64,000 nt of DNA from Mycolicibacterium boenickei (GCF_010731295.1 NZ_AP022579.1:806001-870000); one strand, 5' to 3'. Shown: positions 21,115 to 30,154, counted from the first letter of the stretch. The notes: generated by a model not told the origin, from the letters alone. A program made the numbers and translations.

Positions 21115-22423
21115 CCCTCGTCATCGTCTTGCCATCCGCTGAAGTCACGTCCGCGCCGTTTACATGCGGTTCCGGCTTCTCGTCGGAGTGCCGGCCGAAT
21201 CTCCACCACGGAAGCGACGTGAAGACCGCGTTGCGCGTCGCGGCACTCGATGCCATTGCTGAACAGGCGAGGTGAACCTGTTCGGAGGTGTCAGTACCAG
21301 GGCGGCATACGAGCACAAGATCGGTGGCCGACGCGATCGCCGCCGGAACCGACCCAGATGAACCAACGGTGCCGGCCTTGACAATCACGGTGGTGGACGA
21401 ATCGGGTTTGACGATCGGTTCGTTTGTCACCTGCACAGGGCCGTGCTCTGAAGCAGCCAGCTCGAGCAGTGCCGCGACGGTCGATGCTCCCGAGGAGGGC
21501 GAGGCCCCGACGACAACAATCGTCCGGCCCGCGTCGGGTGCGCCCAGTTGCGCGTATAGCTTGCGGCCGAGCGCGATCTGATCGTCCCCCCAGGCCGGCC
21601 GCGGTGGTTGTCGGAGATCAATCACCGGCACAAGGATGCGGTCGACGGCGTCGCTGATATCCGGGCCATCCGACGAAAGCGAAACCAGCCCGGCCCGCTT
21701 GCGACGCGCCATCATGATCAACGGCACGACAGTGGCGCCCAGGAAAATCCCCAGTGCCGCACCGATGGTCGCGCGATGAGAACTGACGTAATCGGGTGTC
21801 GGGGCCTGCAGCACTGGCAGCTTGCTCGACTGTGTGGCTTGCAGACGGATCCTGTCCCGCAGCGCCTGAATCGCGACTGCTCCAGGACCGTCCGCGGCCT
21901 GCTGCCACTGCGAGAGTGCCGGGAGAATCAACTGCATCTGTCGGTCCGTGCGCTCGGCAAGCTGCTGTCCGTACACGTCGATAGTCATCTGCACGGCGCG
22001 GATCGCGTCACTACGAGAAGAGTCGGTATTGCTGATGGCCACAACCGACGACTGCCCGTCCTGCACCACCTTCAGTTTTGGCGGCTTGTTCTTACCCAAC
22101 CGGGCTGCGACAGCCTGGCCAAACCCGTCACCTGACAGATAGGCCACCTCGCCTGCGACATATCGACCCGTGTTGTCCTGGGTCTGCGGCGTAGTTTGGC
22201 TAGCTCCACCCGCTATCGCCACCAGATCCGGCGGCTCGACGATGCGCACGAGCGCGGTCGCAGTGGTGTCCGCAGCCATCATGCTGAACAGGACGCTGCC
22301 AAGTCCTGCGCACACACAAGCACCGACAAGAGCTCCGGCGAGCAACTGCGTGATCCAATTGCGCGCTTCGACCCTCTTAATGGCAGTCAGAGCAGTGTGT
22401 GAGGCCGTCGCGTTCCCGGGCAA
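21101..22423 (-). CDS. Wzz/Wzc-like chain-length protein with degenerate P-loop
   Basis: 440 aa. The first helix is near residues 24-48, followed by an external domain with VRIVEPPD and a predicted coiled region (DVYGQQLAERTDRQMQLI). A second helix (GAALGIFLGATVVPLIMM) and a cytoplasmic ATPase-like domain come next. The Walker A equivalent reads VVVGASPSSGASTVAAL, where the usual GKS/T lysine is alanine, so kinase activity is doubtful. No C-terminal tyrosine cluster is seen. Start: TTG at 22423, since an in-frame stop lies 9 bases upstream. Likely sets polymer length. Confidence 0.72.
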   Translation of the reverse strand: MPGNATASHTALTAIKRVEARNWITQLLAGALVGACVCAGLGSVLFSMMAADTTATALVRIVEPPDLVAIAGGASQTTPQTQDNTGRYVAGEVAYLSGDGFGQAVAARLGKNKPPKLKVVQDGQSSVVAISNTDSSRSDAIRAVQMTIDVYGQQLAERTDRQMQLILPALSQWQQAADGPGAVAIQALRDRIRLQATQSSKLPVLQAPTPDYVSSHRATIGAALGIFLGATVVPLIMMARRKRAGLVSLSSDGPDISDAVDRILVPVIDLRQPPRPAWGDDQIALGRKLYAQLGAPDAGRTIVVVGASPSSGASTVAALLELAASEHGPVQVTNEPIVKPDSSTTVIVKAGTVGSSGSVPAAIASATDLVLVCRPGTDTSEQVHLACSAMASSAATRNAVFTSLPWWRFGRHSDEKPEPHVNGADVTSADGKTMTRDAIV

Positions 22424-22479
22424 AACTGGTATTCACCGCCCTTCCACTTTGTTAGCCAAGTCGCCAAGTAGCAAATACG

Positions 22480-23988
22480 TCAGTAGGCGCCTTTTCTCTT
22501 GAGAACGGCGCCAACTGTACGCCAGATGATCACCAGGTCGCCGATCACGGACCAGTTGCCGGCATAGGACCGATCGAGCCGGACTCGGTCCTTGTCCTCC
22601 AGATCAGAACGCCCGGACACCTGCCATAGCCCCGTCATGCCAGGCTTTACATGCTCTCTGTGTTCCAGGAATGCGACGTCCGTGCCAGCTTCGCCCGGCA
22701 CAAGTGGACGCGGCCCGACGACGCTCATCGAGCCGCCCAGCACGTTGAACAACTGAGGCAACTCATCGATGCTCGTGGCCCGCAGGAATTTTCCGACCTT
22801 GGTGACGCTGGACGACGACGAGCGCTTGTTGAACATGCTCTCGGCATGCTGCTCATTGGTTTGCGGCAATTTGTCGGTGCCCACATGCATCGTCCTCAAC
22901 TTGAAGATCCTGAACGTCTTCTGGTCGAGGCCGACCCGTTCCTGCCGGTAGAAAACCGGACCCCGGTCATCGAGTTTGATGGCCAAACCCGCAAGCGCGA
23001 TGACCGGCAACGCGATGATGGTGCCGATGGTTCCCAGCACAAGGTCCAGTATCCGCTTGGAGATCATCGACACCCGATCGTGAGTAGGTGCTTCGATCAC
23101 AAACAGCGGCAAATTCTCCAGCGGCCGCAGCTGCAGCCGGTGCGTCGCGACCTCGGTCAAACCCGGAACCACGATGAGTTCGGTGTTGATTGCCTGCATT
23201 CGCCATGCCAGGAATTTGACCTTCTCAGGTCCGAAGTCCCCGGCATACACCGCCGCCAGCGCGTCCGCACCGGATGACTTCACAGCAGCCTCGACCTCGC
23301 TGTCGTTGTTGAAACCGAGAACGGGGACGGGACCGGTGGGCAGGTCGACGTTCTGCCCGATCATGTCGCCGGCATCCGGCAAACAGACGCCGACCACTTG
23401 GTATCCAGCGCTCGGTGAGCGTTGGAAGTACTCCGACAACGTGCGCGCCGCGTCGACACTGCCTAGCGCAACGACACGGGAGATGTAGCTCCCCCGCTTC
23501 CTACGTCGACGCACGTCGGCCCGCAGCAGGTGCCTGACCACGAACAGACCGATCAGCCCAAGGCCAAAGGTGACGCCGAACTGGATCCGCGATATCGGCA
23601 TGTCCAGAAAAACCTCGGCAGCTGCAGCGAGCGCAAACGTCCAAGCGGTCGCCATTCCGACGAGTCGGTACTCCTCAGCCTGTTGCCCTACTAGCGTCAG
23701 ATCGCGCGAATGCACGTACCCCAGCGCTACCAGCCAACCGATATAAATCCCAATCGAAAACGCCGTAGCGGTGGTAAAGCTGGCGAAATGGCGGTGCGCC
23801 AGCGAAGTGCCTACCCATTCGGCGAACGCAATGACCACCGCGAGCGTCACGGCGTCGGCGATCAAGACGCGCCGGGCGTACGCGGTTCGCCACCTGCGGG
23901 CTTGAGCGTGTGCCATTGCGGGTGAAACATCCGTGCCCCCAAAAGAGCCAGGCTTCTTTTCGGTGGACGTAGTCTGACGCTTATTCAT
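22480..23988 (-). CDS. Polyprenyl-phosphate sugar-1-phosphate transferase
   Basis: 502-aa initiating transferase (WbaP/CpsE/WcaJ type), moving a sugar-1-phosphate to undecaprenyl or decaprenyl phosphate. The N-terminal half has four to five helices and a CoA-binding-like domain (VVALGSVDAARTLSEYF). The C-terminal catalytic half shows RILDLVLGTIGTIIALPVIA, FRIFKLRTM, DELPQLFNVLGGSMSVVGPR and GMTGLWQVSGRSDL. ATG 23988 has GGAG six bases upstream. It is the first gene of the minus-strand EPS operon and sits on a divergent promoter with the BcsB-like gene. Confidence 0.92.
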   Translation of the reverse strand: MNKRQTTSTEKKPGSFGGTDVSPAMAHAQARRWRTAYARRVLIADAVTLAVVIAFAEWVGTSLAHRHFASFTTATAFSIGIYIGWLVALGYVHSRDLTLVGQQAEEYRLVGMATAWTFALAAAAEVFLDMPISRIQFGVTFGLGLIGLFVVRHLLRADVRRRRKRGSYISRVVALGSVDAARTLSEYFQRSPSAGYQVVGVCLPDAGDMIGQNVDLPTGPVPVLGFNNDSEVEAAVKSSGADALAAVYAGDFGPEKVKFLAWRMQAINTELIVVPGLTEVATHRLQLRPLENLPLFVIEAPTHDRVSMISKRILDLVLGTIGTIIALPVIALAGLAIKLDDRGPVFYRQERVGLDQKTFRIFKLRTMHVGTDKLPQTNEQHAESMFNKRSSSSSVTKVGKFLRATSIDELPQLFNVLGGSMSVVGPRPLVPGEAGTDVAFLEHREHVKPGMTGLWQVSGRSDLEDKDRVRLDRSYAGNWSVIGDLVIIWRTVGAVLKRKGAY

Positions 23989-24295
23989 TAGGCGCTCCAC
24001 AGTAAGCGGGTCAGAACCAGAGAAGCCGACATATTCGTGAGCAGGTCCCTCATCTTGACCCGCGATCCAGACGGATGCGTGTTTGCTAGCATCACGGCCA
24101 CCGAGTCTTCCCATCCTCACGTGTGTCCCCGTGATTATGGCGCCCAGGTACTGGCGGGACAACGGTTTGGCCTCCCAGACTCACTTATCCATGGTTGCAA
24201 TGTGATTGCAACCCGCCCACTCGCACCCGTACACGCCGGTATAGTCCGACGCCAGTGTGGGTGTCCGCAAACTGCGATACCGAAGGTGGAATTTC
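23989..24295. other. Divergent EPS promoter region (307 bp)
   Basis: The only large non-coding gap of the EPS region. It separates the minus-strand export operon from the plus-strand BcsB-like operon. It contains a perfect dyad at 24193-24213 and a -10-like TATAGT at 24240-24245 for the plus-strand operon. Nothing else is recognised. Confidence 0.6.
24193..24213. promoter_or_regulatory. Perfect operator-like dyad in the EPS divergent promoter
   Basis: GGTTGCAA (24193-24200), TGTGA, TTGCAACC (24206-24213): perfect 8-bp arms around 5 bases, a classic homodimer binding site. It lies 27 bases upstream of the TATAGT -10 candidate and could control both divergent EPS operons. No regulator gene is found inside the cluster, so the binding protein is unknown. 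Confidence 0.6.
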
Positions 24296-26287
24296 GTGAA
24301 TCCGGTCAGCACGCCGACCTCACCCGATTCGGATTACCCGCAGCGGGTGAGGCGCTACCGCGGGCGCCGATTAATGTTCGCAGTAACCAATATTCGCTTG
24401 CTATTAGCGTTGGTAGTTGCGGCAAGCGCACTTGCCGCGCCGGCCTCGGCAGATCCCGAGACCAGCACCCTCAACCTGTCGTGGCCATCCCTCGGCTTAC
24501 CACGCACGATCAATCTCAACGCCGCCAACAGCAACCAAGATTTCACGGTTCCGGTGCCCACAGGACTCAACCCTGTCAGAGTGCACGGAGTTATTCACGC
24601 TCCCGTGAATCTCGGTCCCGGGTTCTTGGAGGTTTCGGACCCGAGCGGCGGATTCCTAGGGGCGGTGAACCTGCCGCCGGTGGCCGCCAATCAGGCGGTT
24701 ACCCCGTTCACAGTTGATATTTCGGCCGCCCGCGTTCGAGCCGCGGCAGTGGGCTTGTCATTCACAGCGCGACAAGTAGACAGCACCGGCCAGATCTGCG
24801 GGCCGATGCAGCAGCTTCAAATCAGCGATCTGGATGTGGATTTCACCGGAACGGAGCCGGCGCCGGCGACGGCTGGCACGTTCTTTCCCCCAGTGCTACA
24901 GCGTGTTGTCATCTACGCCCCCAACGACGCAGACGCATCCGAGCAGCAAGCAGTGCTCACATTGGCATCGGCCTTGGTGAGGGAGTATGCGCCCCAACCT
25001 CTCGGAATCGCCGTGGTGAATCAACCGCGAGGAACGACGCCGCCGCCAACCGGACTGTTGACCCGTGCGGTCGTCGTCGAACGCGGACCCGCCGGCCTCA
25101 ACGTAGCGAACGCTGGGGCTCCCGGTGCGTATCTCCGACTCTCTGGTCGCGGCGACGAACTGACCGCACAGACTTCGCTGATCGTCAATGACCTGCAGTC
25201 GTTGGCGCAGGTAGACACTGCCAGGGTGTACCAGGCCGGCATCGGCCCCACTCCCACTGGCGACACCCTGACATTTGACCAGCTCGGCATGAAAGGCCGG
25301 GCAGAGGTGCTGCGATCCGGAGAAATGTCCGTCAGCACCGATCGAGCTGCCTTGGGGGCCGGTCGCATCCAGGACGCCCAAGTTCACCTACTTGCCGACT
25401 ACACACCGGTGGCGAAGGACGATGCGGGAACGGTGATGGTCCGCGCGAACGGCATCGTCGTACACACCCAGGCGCTCGACCAGACCGGCCGACTCGACGC
25501 AACCTTCGACCTACCGAAGCAGGCACTCACACAACAGGTAAGTCTTGATTTCGCCCTCACCTACACTCCGCGTCAGCTATGCGGGCCCATGATCGCGCCA
25601 CTCACCTTCCAGGTCGACCCTCGATCGACCCTGACCGTGAAGCGCGGCGGATCAGCTCCTGGCGGATTCAGCGCTCTGCCATCAGAGTTCAGCCCAAAGT
25701 TCTATGTCGCGCTTGACGGAACCAGCCCAAACCAGCTCGGCTACGCCACGCGGCTCATCACTGACATCGCACGCCAGACGAAAGCTCAGTTGCTACCACA
25801 GGTCGTGGACGTCAAAGCCGCGGCCGAGGCGTCCGATGCTGCGCTGATCGTGGCCAACGCAGACACCCTCAAACACACGGCCCTGAACCCACCACTCAAC
25901 GGTGCCGGCTCCGCCGTCACGGTCGATTTGCCGACGCAATTGCGCGCCGACATATCCAAGGGCCTCGGATCAGTTCAGGTCTTCGCCGACACTCCACGCA
26001 ACCGTACCGTTGCACTGGTCACGACCACCGACTCATGGTCTCTGGTCGATCCATTGGTCGACTATCTCGAAAGGCCAGACATCAACTGGGCACAGCTGAC
26101 CGGGGATGTAGTCGCAGCCGGTGCAGCGGGGACGCCCGTCAATGTGTCAATTCGCAGTGACGCCAACGAGTCTGGACTAGCACAGTCAGACGGTGGCCAC
26201 GGGCTCCAGATCGCGGGAGCCATCGTGCTGGCAGTGGCGGCAGCAATCGGTGGAGTTTTCCTGTGGAGGCGCCGATCCCGTAATTAG
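24296..26287 (+). CDS. Exported, membrane-anchored BcsB-like protein
   Basis: 663 aa: a cytoplasmic start, a signal helix (NIRLLLALVVAASALAAPAS, about residues 28-47), a long external region and a single C-terminal helix (IAGAIVLAVAAAIGGVFLW) followed by WRRRSRN. The external region reads as two similar modules, each with a Cys-Gly-Pro element (QICGPMQQLQI and QLCGPMIAPLTF), resembling BcsB, the periplasmic partner of cellulose synthase. No BcsA is present in the window. GTG 24296 has AAGGTGGA just upstream. It probably binds or guides the polymer outside the membrane; the family call is moderate. Confidence 0.55.
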   Translation: MNPVSTPTSPDSDYPQRVRRYRGRRLMFAVTNIRLLLALVVAASALAAPASADPETSTLNLSWPSLGLPRTINLNAANSNQDFTVPVPTGLNPVRVHGVIHAPVNLGPGFLEVSDPSGGFLGAVNLPPVAANQAVTPFTVDISAARVRAAAVGLSFTARQVDSTGQICGPMQQLQISDLDVDFTGTEPAPATAGTFFPPVLQRVVIYAPNDADASEQQAVLTLASALVREYAPQPLGIAVVNQPRGTTPPPTGLLTRAVVVERGPAGLNVANAGAPGAYLRLSGRGDELTAQTSLIVNDLQSLAQVDTARVYQAGIGPTPTGDTLTFDQLGMKGRAEVLRSGEMSVSTDRAALGAGRIQDAQVHLLADYTPVAKDDAGTVMVRANGIVVHTQALDQTGRLDATFDLPKQALTQQVSLDFALTYTPRQLCGPMIAPLTFQVDPRSTLTVKRGGSAPGGFSALPSEFSPKFYVALDGTSPNQLGYATRLITDIARQTKAQLLPQVVDVKAAAEASDAALIVANADTLKHTALNPPLNGAGSAVTVDLPTQLRADISKGLGSVQVFADTPRNRTVALVTTTDSWSLVDPLVDYLERPDINWAQLTGDVVAAGAAGTPVNVSIRSDANESGLAQSDGGHGLQIAGAIVLAVAAAIGGVFLWRRRSRN

Positions 26288-26307
26288 TTGCATCAGCCGG
26301 AAACAGC

Positions 26308-27537
26308 ATGAGAGGACCTGCCGTGCGTCGAAGTCTTACTCTGATGACCGCAGCCGCGTTGGCGTTCACCGGCTGCGGAACAGAATCTCAACGAATCGAC
26401 CCCAAAGCCGGCTCAGCGAATTCTGACCCATCTACCACCGACCCAGGCAAAGACTGGCTCGCCGGCGTCAGTCCCAACACTTTGGCCACAGTCGCCGCGC
26501 CGCTACGCGATGCCGCGGCCTCGATGGACATCGAGACCCACATCTCGCGATCAGGCATCGATGACACCGAATCTCGGTTCAATACGTCGATTTTCGTCCC
26601 CAAGGGGAATCCTCCGGAAGGAGGGTTTCCGATCGTCACACTGGCGCATCGAACCACCGGAACCACGCCAAATTGCGCACCGTCCCTCTCACCGACTCTT
26701 CTCGACTTGGCACCGACTGTGGCCACGTTGCTGAAAGCCGGTTACGTCGTGGCCGTTCCTGACTTTCAAGGGCTGGGGAAGCCTGACGCAAACAGCGGCG
26801 GAAAGAATACGTACAACCCGTATCTGGACTCCACGACGGCTGGATACAACATGGTCGACGCGGCGCAGGCAGCGCGTACCTCGGTGTCGCAGACCTCGGA
26901 TTCGTGGCTGGCAATCGGTATCGGCGAGGGCGGGCAGGCCGCCTGGGCCGCCAACGAACTGGCCAACAACTACGACTATCACCTGAACTTCGTAGGCTCG
27001 GTGAGCGTTTCGCCGTTGTCGGATATCAGCGGTCTCGCAGACAGCGCACAGAATGGCACGTTGAACAACGACCAGAAGGTAGCCTTCGCTCGCTTGGTCG
27101 CCGCATTGCACGCCGAATATCCCGATGTGATCGACCTTGACGACTTTCGGCGCGGCGTCGCCCAACAGCAATGGGACAACCTGCTCGGCTGCCAACCCGC
27201 ACCCACCGCCGTTCAGGTCGCAGCCCAAATCCCACCCGAAGATCTGCGACCCACCTCCGCAGAAGCCCTGGACACCCTGCGCGGATTCCTACAAAAGGTC
27301 AATCTGCCACAGGCACCGGCGATGAAGCCGATGCTGGTTACCTACAGCGGCACCGAACCGGTCAGCCCGGCCGCCTGGACCGACCGGGCACTCAACGCGG
27401 CATGCAAGCTAGGCGACACCATCACGATCCGCAAAGACCCACAACCCCAGCTGGATTCCGCCACGACGATGACTTGGATCAACGACCGATTCACATCGAC
27501 ACCCGCCCCAAGTGATTGCGAGGGCCATATCTCATGA
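26308..27537 (+). CDS. Lipase-fold lipoprotein lacking catalytic residues (copy 1)
   Basis: 409 aa. The lipobox FTGC puts the lipidated Cys at 23. The rest follows the secretory-lipase (LIP, PF03583) pattern, including YVVAVPDFQGLG, DAAQAART and the closing WINDRFTSTPAPSDC. At the nucleophile elbow the usual GxSxGG reads GIGEGGQAA, so Ser is Gly206. The histidine expected before the last helix is also missing (QPQLDSATTMTW). It is therefore probably a binding or scaffold protein, not a lipase. The stop overlaps the next start (ATGA), tying it to the EPS operon. Confidence 0.75.
   Translation: MRGPAVRRSLTLMTAAALAFTGCGTESQRIDPKAGSANSDPSTTDPGKDWLAGVSPNTLATVAAPLRDAAASMDIETHISRSGIDDTESRFNTSIFVPKGNPPEGGFPIVTLAHRTTGTTPNCAPSLSPTLLDLAPTVATLLKAGYVVAVPDFQGLGKPDANSGGKNTYNPYLDSTTAGYNMVDAAQAARTSVSQTSDSWLAIGIGEGGQAAWAANELANNYDYHLNFVGSVSVSPLSDISGLADSAQNGTLNNDQKVAFARLVAALHAEYPDVIDLDDFRRGVAQQQWDNLLGCQPAPTAVQVAAQIPPEDLRPTSAEALDTLRGFLQKVNLPQAPAMKPMLVTYSGTEPVSPAAWTDRALNAACKLGDTITIRKDPQPQLDSATTMTWINDRFTSTPAPSDCEGHIS
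27129..27500 (+). repeat. 372-bp direct repeat, copy A (in lipase-like gene 1)
   Basis: Nearly identical to 29741-30112 at an offset of 2612 bases. Differences are a few single bases and one cluster around 27300-27350. The 5' halves of the two genes are clearly more diverged, which points to recent gene conversion of the 3' part. Confidence 0.85.
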
Positions 27538-28901
27538 ACCTGTCCCTGACCAGCGGTCTGATTCCGATAACCCTGCAGCTTCTCGCACTGGTGGCGATCG
27601 TGGTCGCGATCGGACGTGGACGGTCCCGAGAATGGCTGCGGCGATGGCTGCTCGTCGCGGTACTCGCTGGGGTGGGCCTGGCGGCGGCCGCACGACTGAT
27701 CGTCCGCGATCAGGGTTGGTCGGCCGACGCCATCGCGTTCGGAACGGTGTTCTGGACTGCCATGCTCGGGTTCACTGCAACGGTCTTGATCGCAGGATGG
27801 CGCGGGTCTGAATGGTGGCGACGGCTGGTGGCGGTTCTGTCGGTGGTGTTGGTGGTCGTGTGCGGGTTCGCAGCGCTCAATACGGCGACCGGTTACTTTC
27901 CCACCGTCCGGGCAGCGTGGCTGCGGGTAACCCAGACTGAGCCGGAACAATGGATCGACGAAGCCGAAATCGCGGCGCTGCAGCAGAAGGGGGAGGTACC
28001 GACCCGCGGCACGGTCGTGCGGGTGAACATCCCCGCCGACGCTTCGGGCTTCGCACACCGGACCGAGGTGGTGTACCTCCCGCCGGCGTGGTTCTCCAGC
28101 AACCCACCACCGCAACTGCCCGCTGTAATCATGATGGGTGGAGAGTTCAACCATCCCAACGACTGGCTTCAGTCCACGGAAGCGCTTCAGACGCTGGACG
28201 ACTTCGCGGCACTGCATCACGGCAATGCTCCCATCGTGGTGTTCCCGGACATCTCAGGGAAATTCAACAACGACACCGAATGCGTCGACGGCGTGCGCGG
28301 CAACGCCGCAGCACATCTCACCAAAGACGTGGTGCCCTACATGATCTCCCGGTTCGGGGTCAGCTCGAAGCCGGAGAACTGGGGGCTGGTGGGCTGGTCC
28401 ACGGGGGCTACCTGCTCCCTGCTCACCGCAGTCCGTAACCCCGACATGTTCAGTGCGTTCGTCTGGCTCGACGGCACATTGGGTCCCAATGCGGGCACGA
28501 AGGACCAGACTGTCGCACGGCTCTTCGGAGGCGACGAACATGCCTGGGAATCGTTCGACCCCAAGACGATCATCACCCGCCACGGCCCGTACGACGACTT
28601 GTCGGCATGGCTCGGCGTCGCAGATGACACACCGACCGTCCACCGCGACGCCAGCACGACGCCGCCTTCCGAGGACTCGATCGCCGACTGGGACACCTAC
28701 TCGGAAGAACACGCACCCAACGCGAACAAGCTGTGTGCGCTGCTCAGCGGCTACAACATCGAATGCTCGGTGGTCGGTTACAAGGGCGCGCATGACTTCC
28801 AATCGGCCAGCGCGGCTTTCGATGCAGCTCTGCCGTGGCTGGCAAGTACGCTCGGCACCCCGGGTGTGCGAGATCGGCAGTTGCCCGGCGCCACCGGCTA
28901 G
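27534..28901 (+). CDS. Membrane-anchored esterase/acyltransferase-like alpha/beta hydrolase
   Basis: 455 aa. The first 125 residues hold about four membrane helices (LIPITLQLLALVAIVVAIG, LLVAVLAGVGLAAAARLI and others). Then comes an external alpha/beta-hydrolase domain related to esterase D/antigen 85. The catalytic serine is seen in GLVGWSTGATCSL, an Asp-containing LWLD segment follows, and a histidine is in YKGAHDFQS, so unlike its neighbours the enzyme appears intact. It could acylate or deacylate the exopolysaccharide. The ATG overlaps the previous stop; GAGGG lies nine bases upstream. Confidence 0.75.
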   Translation: MNLSLTSGLIPITLQLLALVAIVVAIGRGRSREWLRRWLLVAVLAGVGLAAAARLIVRDQGWSADAIAFGTVFWTAMLGFTATVLIAGWRGSEWWRRLVAVLSVVLVVVCGFAALNTATGYFPTVRAAWLRVTQTEPEQWIDEAEIAALQQKGEVPTRGTVVRVNIPADASGFAHRTEVVYLPPAWFSSNPPPQLPAVIMMGGEFNHPNDWLQSTEALQTLDDFAALHHGNAPIVVFPDISGKFNNDTECVDGVRGNAAAHLTKDVVPYMISRFGVSSKPENWGLVGWSTGATCSLLTAVRNPDMFSAFVWLDGTLGPNAGTKDQTVARLFGGDEHAWESFDPKTIITRHGPYDDLSAWLGVADDTPTVHRDASTTPPSEDSIADWDTYSEEHAPNANKLCALLSGYNIECSVVGYKGAHDFQSASAAFDAALPWLASTLGTPGVRDRQLPGATG

Positions 28902-28967
28902 TAGGACTGCACCAGTCGACATCGCTGAATGTTGTTGTGTCGACCTAGGACGAGGAGAGATCTGCTG

Positions 28968-30146
28968 ATGCGCAAGGGGTACAGAGGGTTGGTCGCACTC
29001 TCGGCTGCCACGCTGGTGTTCGCCGGGTGTGGAACGTCAGACAAGACCGAGCAGCCCGAGGAAGAAGCGCCCCATAACCTCGGTTCCGTTCCTGCGACGA
29101 ACGCTGCCGAACCCCTCCGCGATGCTGCCGCGTCGATCGATCTGATCACCCATATCTCGCGATCGGGGATCGACGACACCCAATCAACGGTCACCACTTC
29201 CGTATTTACCCCAAAAGGAGACGCGCCAGAAGACGGATTCCCGATCGTCGCTCTGGCACCCGGAGCCACCGGGACTGCTCCTGAATGCGCCCCGTCTCTC
29301 TCCGCTAGCCTCCTCGGCGTTGTCCCGACTGTCGTGGCGTTGCTGAAAGCCGGATACGTCGTGGCAGTTCCGGACTTCCAGGGGCTGGGCCATCCCTCCA
29401 CCGGTGATGACACCGAACCGCAGTACCACCCATATTTGGACTCGACGACGGCCGCGTACAACTTGGTCGACGGAGCTCAGGCGGCGCGCATCGCAGTCCC
29501 ACAAACGTCAGGTGCATGGCTCACGATGGGTATAGCCGAGGGCGGCCAGGCCGCGTGGGCCGCCAATGAGCTCGCCGACAACTATTCATACGAGCTCGAA
29601 CTCGCGGGATCAGTGAGCGTGTCGCCCATGACCGACCTCGACGGTCTCGCCGACGCCGCGGAGAACGCCACGTTGAACAACGAGCAGAAGGTGGTCCTCG
29701 CTCGATTCCTGGCCGGACTGGAAGCTGCATATCCCGAGGCGATCGACCTTGACGACTTCCGGCGCGGCGTCGCCCAACAGCAATGGGACAACCTGCTCGG
29801 CTGCCAACCAGCACCCACCGCCGTTCAGGTCGCAGCCCAAATCCCACCCGAAGATCTGCGACCCACCTCCGCAGAAGCCCTGGACACCCTGCGCGGATTC
29901 CTACAAAAGGTCAACTTGCCGCAGGGGCCGACACGGGCTCCAATGCTGGTCGCGTACAGCGGCACCGAACCGGTCAGCCCGGCCGCCTGGACCGACCGGG
30001 CACTCAACGCGGCATGCAAGCTAGGCGACACCATCACGATCCGCAAAGACCCACAACCCCAGCTGGATTCCGCCACGACGATGACTTGGATCAACGACCG
30101 ATTCACATCGACGTCCGTCCCCAACGACTGCAAGGGCCGTAGCTGA
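28968..30146 (+). CDS. Lipase-fold lipoprotein lacking catalytic residues (copy 2)
   Basis: 392 aa, paralogue of the 26.3-kb gene, with GGAGAG ahead of the ATG. The lipobox VFAGC puts the lipidated Cys at 21. The nucleophile elbow reads GIAEGGQAA, with Ala190 replacing Ser, and the C-terminal histidine is missing as in copy 1 (QPQLDSATTMTW). The closing WINDRFTSTSVPNDC keeps the family pattern. The two copies lost the serine by different substitutions, so inactivity seems maintained. The last third is almost identical in DNA to copy 1. Confidence 0.75.
   Translation: MRKGYRGLVALSAATLVFAGCGTSDKTEQPEEEAPHNLGSVPATNAAEPLRDAAASIDLITHISRSGIDDTQSTVTTSVFTPKGDAPEDGFPIVALAPGATGTAPECAPSLSASLLGVVPTVVALLKAGYVVAVPDFQGLGHPSTGDDTEPQYHPYLDSTTAAYNLVDGAQAARIAVPQTSGAWLTMGIAEGGQAAWAANELADNYSYELELAGSVSVSPMTDLDGLADAAENATLNNEQKVVLARFLAGLEAAYPEAIDLDDFRRGVAQQQWDNLLGCQPAPTAVQVAAQIPPEDLRPTSAEALDTLRGFLQKVNLPQGPTRAPMLVAYSGTEPVSPAAWTDRALNAACKLGDTITIRKDPQPQLDSATTMTWINDRFTSTSVPNDCKGRS
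29741..30112 (+). repeat. 372-bp direct repeat, copy B (in lipase-like gene 2)
   Basis: Partner of 27129-27500. The repeat covers the C-terminal third of the protein, from DLDDFRRGVAQQQWDN to NDRFTST. Confidence 0.85.
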
Positions 30147-30154
30147 AGCCACCC

